Below are positions 1 through 6,364 of a stretch of 9,195 nucleotides of DNA, piece by piece. Positions within the stretch are counted from its first letter, which is position 1, and each line of letters opens with the position of its first letter. Made by a program: the position numbers and the translations under genes. Below the pieces are notes generated by a model, which saw only the letters and a list, made by a program, of their open reading frames with translations, was not told the DNA's origin and did no database searches. Location of the stretch: positions 1 to 9,195 of the forward strand of contig JAQGLH010000408.1 of assembly GCA_028293005.1 (NCBI GenBank), written 5' to 3'. The stretch comes from Alphaproteobacteria bacterium (lineage in GTDB: Bacteria; Pseudomonadota; Alphaproteobacteria; Sphingomonadales; Sphingomonadaceae).

Positions 1-36
1 TCATTCTTCTTCACCCTGCCGCGGGCGCAGGACTGA
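1..36 (+). CDS. 3' end of a probable sensor histidine kinase (partial)
   Basis: Frame 1 is open from the first base and reads SFFFTLPRAQD before a TGA at 34-36. A run of the form FxFTLP just before the stop is typical of the last beta strand of the HATPase_c domain in sensor histidine kinases, which ends most such proteins. Only eleven residues are visible, so the kinase type, its sensor and its partner cannot be told. The call rests on this tail motif alone. Another protein with the same ending is possible. The PilZ gene starts 141 bases downstream in the same direction. Confidence 0.5.
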   Translation, partial: SFFFTLPRAQD

Positions 37-177
37 TCGGCGGAATTTCGGCCGTCGCGTTCCCGCTGTAGTGGAAGGCGCCAGTCCGCGCCCATGGTTG
101 ACGGCGCGTTAGCCATAGGATTTTGCAATATCTCAAGCGAACCCCGGTCAAAAGACCTGACGTTGGGGGTATTCGGC

Positions 178-501
178 ATGCGCGATTTGATGGCACATTT
201 TGTCGAGCGGCGATCCGCGAAACGGGTCAATCTCAACCTCGAGACGCGCCTGCTCCACGGCGGCCTCGAGCATGCCGACATCGTCATTGGCGATCTCTCT
301 TTCACCGGCTTCAACGGCGAGACCGGGGCGCCGCTCAAAAAGGGCGACTACGTGTCGGTCGGATTGCCCAACATTGGGTTGGTGAGGGCGACGATCAAAT
401 GGCGGAGGGGGACCAAGGTCGCCGGCGCCTTCCACCGCGCGGTCGACGTGCGGAATTGCTTCCGCGAGATTGCGCCACGCCGCAACCGAGCCGCGGATTA
501 G
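178..501 (+). CDS. PilZ domain protein, 107 aa
   Basis: A small cytosolic protein that is almost entirely one PilZ domain, the family that binds cyclic di-GMP. Both parts of the usual ligand signature are visible: the N-terminal RxxxR (R12 and R16, within RRSAKR) and DxSxxG (D39, S41, G44, within GDLSFTG). A beta-rich stretch follows (GDYVSVGLPN, then VRATIKWRRG), as expected of the PilZ barrel. There is no fused GGDEF, EAL or transmembrane segment, so it is a stand-alone PilZ. I chose the ATG at 178 because a GGGGG run (165-169) sits 8 bases before it. The frame opens at another ATG at 94, but that one has no ribosome binding site and would add 28 residues unlike the family. Starting at residue 5 (MAHFVERR) is also possible. 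The output it controls is unknown; motility, adhesion or polysaccharide are family-level guesses. The tail from about residue 98 is basic and probably disordered. Confidence 0.85.
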   Translation: MRDLMAHFVERRSAKRVNLNLETRLLHGGLEHADIVIGDLSFTGFNGETGAPLKKGDYVSVGLPNIGLVRATIKWRRGTKVAGAFHRAVDVRNCFREIAPRRNRAAD

Positions 502-704
502 GCCAGGTCACGCGCCGAGACGCCAGCTCGTCACATTTCCGCCCGTCACATTTCCCCCCGTCACATTTCCGGACACTATTCGCCCGCAGCGCTGCCTCGC
601 CGCCCTGTCGAGGCTCGCGCGCCCGGCGTGCCGCAAATTGACATCAGGGCACAGCCTGCCATGGTCCGGCACCAGGCGTTTCCACTAGCCGAGACCAGAA
701 TAGC
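502..704. other. Intergenic region between PilZ and acyl-CoA dehydrogenase genes
   Basis: This gap of 203 bases holds the tandem repeat at 531-570 and otherwise no gene I can support. I see no strong sigma-70 promoter and no clear hairpin followed by a T-run. The open frames that cross it are short and lack ribosome binding sites. The promoter of the acyl-CoA dehydrogenase gene presumably lies here. Confidence 0.5.
531..570 (+). repeat. 15-base tandem repeat, three copies (last one partial)
   Basis: The unit TCACATTTCCSCCCG occurs at 531-545, 546-560 and, as its first ten bases, at 561-570. The two full copies differ only at the eleventh base (G or C). It lies in the gap between the PilZ gene and the acyl-CoA dehydrogenase gene and does not appear to be coding. 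Each unit begins with an AT-richer core (TCACATTTCC) in GC-rich surroundings. It could be clustered binding sites or replication slippage. I do not recognise it as a named repeat. Confidence 0.85.
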
Positions 705-2417
705 ATGCCGTTCAAAGCCCCTACCTCCGATCAGCGGTTCGTCCTCGAGCATGTAACCCGGCTCGACGAGCTTGCCGCGAGCGAGCGCTTCGGCGCGGCG
801 AGCGAGGATGTCGTCGATGCCCTGCTGGAGGGCGTCGGCCAGCTCGCCGCCGGTGAATGGGCGCCGCTGAGCCGGATCGGCGACACGGTCGGCGCACGCC
901 TGACTCCGGACGGAGTCAAAATGCCCGATGGCTACGCCGCCGCCTATCGCGACTATGTCGAGGGCGGTTGGGGCACGGTCGCCGTTCCCGAGGAACATGG
1001 CGGACAGGGCCTGCCGTTCGCGCTGCAGGCCGCGGTGCTCGACACGCTGGGCGCTGCGAACATGGGATTTGCCCTGCTGCCGACGCTGACCATAGGCGCG
1101 ATCGAAGCGCTTGTTCATCACGGCTCGCCCGAGCAGCAGGCGCTTTACCTGCCCCATCTCGCGACCGGGGCGTGGACTGGAACGATGAACCTGACCGAGC
1201 CGCAGGCAGGCTCCGACGTCGGCGCGCTGCGTACCCTCGCGACGCCGCTCGGCGACGGCGATTGGTCGATCAAAGGCACCAAGATCTTCATCTCGTTCGG
1301 TGACCATGATCTGGCGGAGAATGTCGTCCACCTCGTGCTTGCGCGCACGCCGGGCGCGCCGGCCGGGACGCGCGGCATTTCGCTGTTCCTCGTTCCCAAA
1401 TTCAGGCTCGACGGCGAGGGGCGCCCGAGCGAGGCCAACGACATCCGGGTGGTCTCGATCGAGCACAAGATGGGGCTGCACGTCTCGCCGACCTGCGTCC
1501 TTTCGTTCGGCGAAGAGGATGGTTGCATCGGCCAGCTGGTCGGGCCCGAGCATGGCGGCATGCGCGCGATGTTCACGATGATGAACAACGCGCGGCTGAT
1601 TGTCGGGCTGCAGGGCGTGCAGGTCGCGGAAGCGGCGACCCAGGCCGCGGTCGCTTATGCGCTCGATCGGGTCCAGTCGCCCCGCGCCGGAGCGGACAGC
1701 CGCGAGTCGGTCCGGATCGTCGAGCATCCCGACGTCCGCCGCATGCTGATGCGGATGAAGGCGCAGACCCAGGCCGCGCGTGCTCTGGTCTATTATGCCG
1801 CTGGACAGGTCGACCGCGCGACGCTCGGCGACGCGCGCGCGAGCCACCGGCTCGATCTGCTGACACCGCTCGCCAAGGCGCACGGCACGGATCTAGGCAA
1901 CGAGGTCGCGAGCCTTGCGATCCAGGTCCATGGCGGCATGGGCTATATCGAGGAAACAGGCGTCGCCCAGCTTTTTCGCGACGCGCGCATCACGCCCATC
2001 TACGAAGGCACCAACGGCATCCAGGCCGCCGATCTCGTCGGCCGCAAATTGTCGCTCGCCAACGGCGCGCCGTTCGCCGAGCTGATCGCCGACATGCGCG
2101 GCGAGGCGCGATCCGGAGAGCTGGTCGCGCTCGTCGATGCCTGCGAGGCGATCGGGCGGCGGCTGCTTTCGGCCGACATCGACGACAGGCTCGCGGCGAG
2201 CTACCCGTTCCTGACCATGCTGTCGGTCGCGACCTGCGGCTGGCTGCTCGAACGCCAGGCGCGCGCCGCCGGCGACGACGATTTCGGACGGATGAAAAAA
2301 GCCGCCGTCCATTTCTATCTCGAGCAAATCGTCCCCGAAGCGCTCGGCCTGCGCGCCGCAGCGAGCGCGCCGGCGCAAAGCCTGTACTCGGTCACCGCGG
2401 AGCTGTTCTCGGCCTGA
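705..2417 (+). CDS. Acyl-CoA dehydrogenase, large FadE/DmdC-like type, 570 aa
   Basis: An FAD flavoenzyme that forms the alpha-beta double bond in an acyl-CoA thioester and passes electrons to electron-transfer flavoprotein. The order is a helical N-terminal domain (about residues 35-155), a beta-rich middle domain opening with TGTMNLTEPQAGSD (158-171), and a C-terminal helical domain. The catalytic base is probably E434 in IYEGT (432-436), after the GGMGYIEETGVAQLFRDARI stretch. The enzyme is longer than the roughly 380-residue classic acyl-CoA dehydrogenases. The extra 120 or so C-terminal residues match the large type that includes FadE5-like enzymes and the methylmercaptopropionyl-CoA dehydrogenase DmdC. 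The family does not settle the substrate; a DMSP role should not be assumed because most such homologues are annotated generically. The ATG at 705 has only a weak Shine-Dalgarno. It is convergent with the redox cluster at 2481-6149, separated by 63 bases, and may handle acids that cluster produces. Confidence 0.93.
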   Translation: MPFKAPTSDQRFVLEHVTRLDELAASERFGAASEDVVDALLEGVGQLAAGEWAPLSRIGDTVGARLTPDGVKMPDGYAAAYRDYVEGGWGTVAVPEEHGGQGLPFALQAAVLDTLGAANMGFALLPTLTIGAIEALVHHGSPEQQALYLPHLATGAWTGTMNLTEPQAGSDVGALRTLATPLGDGDWSIKGTKIFISFGDHDLAENVVHLVLARTPGAPAGTRGISLFLVPKFRLDGEGRPSEANDIRVVSIEHKMGLHVSPTCVLSFGEEDGCIGQLVGPEHGGMRAMFTMMNNARLIVGLQGVQVAEAATQAAVAYALDRVQSPRAGADSRESVRIVEHPDVRRMLMRMKAQTQAARALVYYAAGQVDRATLGDARASHRLDLLTPLAKAHGTDLGNEVASLAIQVHGGMGYIEETGVAQLFRDARITPIYEGTNGIQAADLVGRKLSLANGAPFAELIADMRGEARSGELVALVDACEAIGRRLLSADIDDRLAASYPFLTMLSVATCGWLLERQARAAGDDDFGRMKKAAVHFYLEQIVPEALGLRAAASAPAQSLYSVTAELFSA

Positions 2418-2440
2418 GGAACGGGTTCGTGGAGAGGGGG

Positions 2441-2453
2441 ACCGCGGAGCGGT
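2441..2453. other. Short hairpin between convergent genes
   Basis: ACCGC (2441-2445) and GCGGT (2449-2453) pair perfectly around a GGA loop, inside the 63-base gap between the stop codons of the acyl-CoA dehydrogenase and the quinone reductase. The surroundings are G-rich on the plus strand. No T-run follows on either strand, so this is at most a weak bidirectional stop signal. The G-rich, self-complementary look also resembles a dispersed intergenic element, which cannot be tested from one copy. Confidence 0.35.
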
Positions 2454-2480
2454 GGATGGGCCCTTGTTACGCCACCATCA

Positions 2481-3185
2481 TCATCCCAGCGGCTGGAACG
2501 TTGCGTCGAACCGCGCGAGGTCCGGCATCGGCAGCACCGGCAGCTGCTCGATCCGGTCGACATGATCGCCGAGCCTGGTAAGGATCGCCCCGCGCTCGCC
2601 GTCGTCGACATAGGGCACGTGATAAGCAACGAACGGCTCGAGCACCTGCAAGCCGATGTAGCCGAGCGTCCCTTGGAAGAAATGGCGCATCATCCCGGTC
2701 TCGAGCTCGCCGTGAACCGCATCCGGCCCGAACATGTGCGGCCGCCCGCCCAGGCTGAACGCCGCCAGCGCGCGCTTTCCCGCGACACCGCCATGCCCGT
2801 AGATGCGCCGCCCGCCGTAAAAGGGCCCCGAGATCAGCACGCGCTCGATCCAGCCCTTGAGGATCGCCGGCACGCTGAACCAGAACAACGGGAAGGTGAA
2901 GGCGAGCACGTCGGCGGCAAGCACCTTGTCGATCTCGGCGAGAATGTCCGGCGCGAGCGTGCGCGTCTCGTAGCCGTGCCGCTGCTCGAGCGCGTAAGTG
3001 ACATGGTCGGGGTTGCGCCGGTCACCGAAATCGGCGGCCGACATCACCGGATCGAACTTCATCGCATAAAGATCGGCAACCGTGACCTCGGCGCCGGCGG
3101 CGGTGAAGCGCTCCACCATCACGTCCCGCATCGCCGCCACGAACGAATCCGGTTCTGGGTGCGCGTGGACCAGATGAACCTTCAC
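2481..3185 (-). CDS. NAD(P)H dehydrogenase (quinone), flavodoxin-like fold, 234 aa
   Basis: A cytosolic flavoprotein of the flavodoxin_2 family (MdaB, KefF and NQO1 relatives). These enzymes reduce quinones or similar acceptors by two electrons using NAD(P)H, which avoids semiquinone radicals. The N-terminal strand and flavin-phosphate loop are visible (VHLVHAHPEPDSF, residues 3-15). So is the family signature TFPLFWFSVPAILKGWIERV (97-116), followed by a glycine-rich loop (GPFYGGRRIYG, 120-130). The length is near that of full family members. The start is a GTG at 3183-3185, preceded by a strong AGAGGAG sequence about 6 bases upstream. It is the last gene of the minus-strand run, 25 bases after the tautomerase stop, so it is probably co-transcribed. 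A role in reducing a quinone-like intermediate or in detoxifying reactive products of the cluster is inference. An azoreductase or a KefF-like partner is less likely because no potassium channel gene is nearby. Confidence 0.9.
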   Translation of the reverse strand: MKVHLVHAHPEPDSFVAAMRDVMVERFTAAGAEVTVADLYAMKFDPVMSAADFGDRRNPDHVTYALEQRHGYETRTLAPDILAEIDKVLAADVLAFTFPLFWFSVPAILKGWIERVLISGPFYGGRRIYGHGGVAGKRALAAFSLGGRPHMFGPDAVHGELETGMMRHFFQGTLGYIGLQVLEPFVAYHVPYVDDGERGAILTRLGDHVDRIEQLPVLPMPDLARFDATFQPLG

Positions 3186-3210
3186 TGCGCTCTCCTCTTC
3201 CCTCGCCCGA

Positions 3211-3651
3211 TCAGTGCGACGCGCCGGCGGCAGAGCGGCGTGCGATCTCGTCGCTTCGCACCTGACTCGCGACGCGGCCGCCGATGCTCCAATGCGCCGG
3301 ATCGATCGGGATCACCTGGCCGCGCACGGCAGCGCGTTCGCAGCCGAGATGGCGCACGACCAGATCGGTGAAGCCTTCGAGCAGCCTCGCCAATTGCTCG
3401 GGCGCGCGGCCGGCGAGCACGAGGCAAGTGAAATAGGGGGCGTCGGCACCGCCTTCCGCGATCAGACGCCCCGCGGTCGCCCAATGGCCCGGCGCTGCGA
3501 AGCTCGCGAATGCACGCGCACGCTCGATCGGGCGCGGCGTCTCGTCGGGATAGAGCGTGTCGACATAGAAATGGCTGGCCTCGACCAGCAGCGCGCCGAT
3601 CGCCGCGTCATCATGGCGGCCCTCGACGAGATGGAAATGGACGATCGGCAA
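3211..3651 (-). CDS. Tautomerase superfamily protein (MIF/4-OT fold), 146 aa
   Basis: A small enzyme of the tautomerase superfamily, whose members use the amino group of an N-terminal proline as acid/base. The protein begins Met-Pro, so removal of Met exposes the catalytic Pro. There are two beta-alpha-beta halves (about residues 1-40 and 72-125). The second ends in IPIDPAHWSIGGR (114-126), close to the WxxGG ending of many tautomerases. At 146 residues it is the double-length form seen in cis-3-chloroacrylate dehalogenase-like and related proteins, not the roughly 62-residue 4-oxalocrotonate tautomerase. The start is a TTG at 3649-3651, supported by AAGGAGA with ideal spacing and by the Pro that follows. 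It sits 42 bases after the SDR-like gene and 25 before the quinone reductase, in one apparent transcript. Plausible tasks are keto-enol tautomerisation of a ring-cleavage or beta-dicarbonyl intermediate. The actual substrate is not visible. Confidence 0.82.
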   Translation of the reverse strand: MPIVHFHLVEGRHDDAAIGALLVEASHFYVDTLYPDETPRPIERARAFASFAAPGHWATAGRLIAEGGADAPYFTCLVLAGRAPEQLARLLEGFTDLVVRHLGCERAAVRGQVIPIDPAHWSIGGRVASQVRSDEIARRSAAGASH

Positions 3652-3693
3652 GATCTTCTCCTTGGGTCGGGCCTGCAGGATTAGGCCGGGAGA

Positions 3694-4464
3694 TTAAGGC
3701 ATCCCCCGGCGGCGGCCGGAATCGAGCATCAGCGACGAGCCCGCCAGCGCATCGGCTTCCGGGGCAAGCAGCATCCGCACGGCCCAGGCGACCTGGCCCG
3801 GCGTGGTCAATTCGCCGATCGCCGATTCGGAACGCAGCGCCGCGAGCTCGGTCTCGGCGTCGGTGCCCGCGGCGGCGGCGCGGTGATTGACGACCTGGCG
3901 GAGCCGTTCGGTGTCGGCGGGACCGGGCGCGACGAGATGGCTGGTGATGCCGTCGCCGCCATAAGCCCAGCTCATCTGCCGCACGACGTTCGCGAGACCG
4001 GCATTGGCGACGCCCGCGGTGGCCGCATAAGGCGAGGGCTCGAAGCCGTAATGGCCGCCGATCGCGACCAGCCGCGACCCGCGACGCAGCTTGGGCTCGA
4101 CCGCTCGCACCAGCCGCATGAAGCCCGCTACCTTGACGTTGCACGCCTCGACCACCGCCTGGGTCGCCGCCGCCTTCACACCGCCGGCGACAGGGACCCC
4201 GGGGGCGTGCACGACCATGGCGACTGGCATCGCGGCCAGCGCACCGAGCGCGGCGCGGATCGTCTCGATCGAGCTGTCATCGGCGATGTCGGCAACGCAG
4301 ACGATGAACCGATCGCCATGGCGATCCGCGAGCGGCGCCATCCGTTCGGCATCGCGGCCGACGCCGACGACGCGCAGGCCCGCATCGACCAGGGCATCGA
4401 CGATATATGCGCCGATCGCCCCGCCGGCGCCGACGACGACCGCCTGCTCGCTTGCGCCGCTCAT
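3694..4464 (-). CDS. SDR-family protein with non-canonical active site, 256 aa
   Basis: A Rossmann-fold protein of the short-chain dehydrogenase/reductase superfamily. Counting from the ATG at 4464, the nucleotide loop is GAGGAIG (residues 12-18). An acidic region VADIADD (57-63) follows, then a VHAPG segment in place of NNAG, and Asn109 in ACNVKVAG, matching the SDR structural Asn. The catalytic region is unusual. The usual serine position reads IGGH, and the YxxxK motif reads Y146-A-A-T-A150, so both Ser and Lys appear to be missing. The C terminus (VAWAVRMLLAPEADALAGSSLMLDSGR) fits a classical SDR of about 250 residues. The ATG at 4464 follows GAGGAA at 6 bases. A TTG at 4497 would add 11 residues and has no ribosome binding site. 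It is the first of three close genes with the tautomerase and quinone reductase. It may be a dehydrogenase with altered chemistry or a cofactor-binding protein without dehydrogenase activity. Confidence 0.85.
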   Translation of the reverse strand: MSGASEQAVVVGAGGAIGAYIVDALVDAGLRVVGVGRDAERMAPLADRHGDRFIVCVADIADDSSIETIRAALGALAAMPVAMVVHAPGVPVAGGVKAAATQAVVEACNVKVAGFMRLVRAVEPKLRRGSRLVAIGGHYGFEPSPYAATAGVANAGLANVVRQMSWAYGGDGITSHLVAPGPADTERLRQVVNHRAAAAGTDAETELAALRSESAIGELTTPGQVAWAVRMLLAPEADALAGSSLMLDSGRRRGMP

Positions 4465-4646
4465 GAGTGCTTCCTCGCTGCCCATGCCGATGGGCAACGA
4501 AGATTGGGCCGCTTGGTCAATGTCGATCTCATATCATTTCCTGCACTTCTCCGCGCTCGCGGCGCTTCGCGCTTGGACATCGTCCGCCGCCGCACGCTCC
4601 GGCTTATCGCTTCCGGCTGGGCTGGAGAGCAAGCCGTCTCTTTCCA
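4465..4646 (-). other. Gap between monooxygenase and SDR-like genes
   Basis: These 182 bases separate the monooxygenase stop from the ATG of the SDR-like gene. On the minus strand the end nearest the SDR gene carries a GAGGAA ribosome binding site and, further up, a TTGACC that resembles a -35 box. No matching -10 box lies at 16-18 bases. The gap is long enough for a separate promoter, so the three downstream genes may be transcribed independently of the monooxygenase. Confidence 0.4.
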
Positions 4647-6149
4647 CTAGGCAACGATCCCCGCCGAGCGTCTGCCGAAGCGCTGCCACACATTGGCGAA
4701 GTCGGATGCGCGCACCGTCCGCAGCCATTGGACGACGCGGGTCGCCAGCGGCAGCTCGAGGTCCAGATCCTGCAGCAATTCGTCGATGTGATGGATCGAA
4801 AAGGGGATGATGTTCGTGCCCTTGCAATGCCTGCCCCCGGTTCGCGCATCCATCCAGGCGAGGCGGCGATCGATTTCGGAGCCCATCCGCTCTGCGTCGG
4901 GGAGCCGGAGCCACCCCGCGAGCAGGGCCGCGAGCCAGATTGCGCCCATCTCCGCGTTCAGCTGGGAGAAGAACGAGGAATTGTAGCCGTTGAACAGCAG
5001 CCGTGGGACGCCGATCGGTACCATCGAACGGTAAAGCCGGAAATTTCCCCGCTCATCGGTCACCTTGCGGAGCACGTCGGCAGAGAGGAAGTCGACGCGC
5101 TGGTGCCAGCCGGTCCCGCAGATCACGATATCGGCTGCCAGGCGCCTGCCGTTGGACAGCAGCGCCTCCCCCGCGGAGAGCTCGGCGACTTCGGCGTCAC
5201 GCTCGATGCCGAGCCCGCCGCTTGCGACCTTGTCGTAGAAACCGTCGCTGACGAGGCTGACGGTGCTGCGTGCGATCGTTTCGAGCGGTGTGCCCGGATC
5301 CAGGTTCAGGGCCTTGAGCCCGAGCTGCCTGGCGACGATCGCCTGCACGCTGCCAAGCATGCCGTTCCGCACTGCGCGCCCGGGTCCGTGCAAGAAGGCC
5401 TCGAAGCCTTTCGGTTCGATCCACGGGAAGAGGGCTTCGCCCATCCGGTTCAAAAACAAGTGCTTGAAGTTCACCACATTGCCGATGCGCTTTGGAATCT
5501 TCCAGAACAGGCGGCGGACCACCATCGTCGTGCCCGCGCTGCGTTCGGCAATAGCGTTGGCGACGTCGCAGGAAGACTTGCCGTAGCCCACGACCACAAC
5601 ATGCTTGCCGCGCGCCGCCTCGGCATCGGTGAACTGGCTAGTGTGGAGCACCTCGCCGCCGGCCGCGCGAAAGCCGTCGATGCCGGCAAAGGGCGGAAGT
5701 GCGGGGATCGAAAAGATGCCGTTGCAGGCGATCAGCCAGTCGAAGCTGCGGGTCGCGCGCTCGGGCGATGAGCTGGCGGGCCCGGCGATGGTCAGCGTCC
5801 ACCCGTCGTTATCGGCCGCTCGATCGGCTGAGATCAAATCAGCGTCGAAGCGGATATGCTGGGTGATGCCGAAATGGTCGGCGTAGCTTTGCAGATAGGC
5901 CTGCATCTGCGCGCCGCTTGGCCATTCCGGATAATCGTCCGGCATCGGCCAGTCGGAAAATTCATAGGTCTCCTTGGGATTCTGCGTCGTCAGGCCCGGG
6001 TAGCGCCGGGATGCCGACCATACCCCGCCGAGATCGGGCTCCTTTTCGAAGACCTCCACTTCGTAGCCCAGCGCCAGGAACGTCTTGGCCGTGCAGAGCC
6101 CGGCTATTCCTGCTCCAACGATCGCGATCTTTACCGCCACTGTCGCCAT
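4647..6149 (-). CDS. Flavin-containing monooxygenase (FMO/Baeyer-Villiger group), 500 aa
   Basis: A class B flavoprotein monooxygenase-like enzyme. The family uses FAD, NADPH and O2 to oxygenate ketones (Baeyer-Villiger esters or lactones) or soft heteroatoms. The FAD-binding loop GAGIAG is at residues 12-17 and an FAD-contact region EKEPDLGGVW at 35-44. A YPGLTTQNPKETYEFSDWPMP block (50-70) is characteristic of FMO-like enzymes, and the second Rossmann motif GYGKSS (188-193) binds NADPH. The linker with FAG (154-156) and HTSQF (169-173) is a loosened form of the FxGxxxHxxxW/Y fingerprint, so ketone versus heteroatom chemistry cannot be decided. A late CGTGW motif is also present. I start at the ATG 6147-6149, 11 residues before the FAD loop. 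The frame continues upstream to 6371 but would then overlap the divergent SDR gene, and the added residues do not look like protein. Its ribosome binding site is weak. It heads the minus-strand cluster and is divergent from the SDR at 6365. Confidence 0.9.
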   Translation of the reverse strand: MATVAVKIAIVGAGIAGLCTAKTFLALGYEVEVFEKEPDLGGVWSASRRYPGLTTQNPKETYEFSDWPMPDDYPEWPSGAQMQAYLQSYADHFGITQHIRFDADLISADRAADNDGWTLTIAGPASSSPERATRSFDWLIACNGIFSIPALPPFAGIDGFRAAGGEVLHTSQFTDAEAARGKHVVVVGYGKSSCDVANAIAERSAGTTMVVRRLFWKIPKRIGNVVNFKHLFLNRMGEALFPWIEPKGFEAFLHGPGRAVRNGMLGSVQAIVARQLGLKALNLDPGTPLETIARSTVSLVSDGFYDKVASGGLGIERDAEVAELSAGEALLSNGRRLAADIVICGTGWHQRVDFLSADVLRKVTDERGNFRLYRSMVPIGVPRLLFNGYNSSFFSQLNAEMGAIWLAALLAGWLRLPDAERMGSEIDRRLAWMDARTGGRHCKGTNIIPFSIHHIDELLQDLDLELPLATRVVQWLRTVRASDFANVWQRFGRRSAGIVA

Positions 6150-6364
6150 CCTGTTGCTTGAGGTCGCGCAGACATGAGCGAACGAGAGGCTGGTCGATGC
6201 GCCGCGTGCGGCCATGCCGCCATTCAGCCAGGCCGTTCGATTCGCAGCATTCCCGAGCCCCGCGTGCGCCCTCTCCCCCGACTGTCCTAATCGTGCGATG
6301 ATCGCATATTCGCTGCGGCAGCTGAATTCCAAATGCGCGCTGACGCTGAAACGGAGCATCGTAG
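6150..6364. promoter_or_regulatory. Divergent promoter region of monooxygenase and SDR genes
   Basis: These 215 bases separate two divergent genes and must hold both start signals. Toward the SDR gene, CATATT at 6305-6310 resembles a -10 box. It has a poor -35 match, CTGTCC at 6282-6287, 17 bases away. A 13-base odd palindrome (6294-6306) lies within that spacer. The SDR ribosome binding site is GGAG, about 8 bases before its ATG. I see no convincing promoter toward the monooxygenase. No regulator gene lies in the window. Confidence 0.45.
6294..6306. promoter_or_regulatory. Palindrome TGCGATGATCGCA, candidate operator
   Basis: The arms TGCGA and TCGCA are perfect inverted repeats around a TGA centre. 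The site lies in the spacer of a possible promoter for the SDR gene (CATATT at 6305-6310), a usual place for a repressor to bind. The arms are short and could arise by chance in GC-rich DNA. No cognate regulator is visible. Confidence 0.3.

Noticed and set aside
94..177. Upstream extension of the PilZ frame
   Set aside because: There is no ribosome binding site at the ATG at 94, and the extra residues do not resemble PilZ. The ATG at 178 has a G-rich site. A TTGACG at 98-103 looks like a -35 box but has no -10 partner.
531..570. Tandem repeat considered as a CRISPR array
   Set aside because: The 15-base units abut with 5-base linkers. There are no unique spacers and no cas genes.
576..1883. 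Long 435-codon open frame on the minus strand
   Set aside because: It lies opposite the well-supported acyl-CoA dehydrogenase. Its Arg/Asp/His-rich translation has no domain, as is common for antisense frames in GC-rich DNA.
1523..2581. 352-codon plus-strand frame overlapping the acyl-CoA dehydrogenase
   Set aside because: It is an out-of-frame shadow with an Arg-rich translation, and it also runs into the convergent gene.
4467..5771. Long 434-codon open frame on the plus strand
   Set aside because: It is antisense to the flavin monooxygenase, whose FAD and NADPH motifs are clear. The plus-strand translation shows no family pattern.
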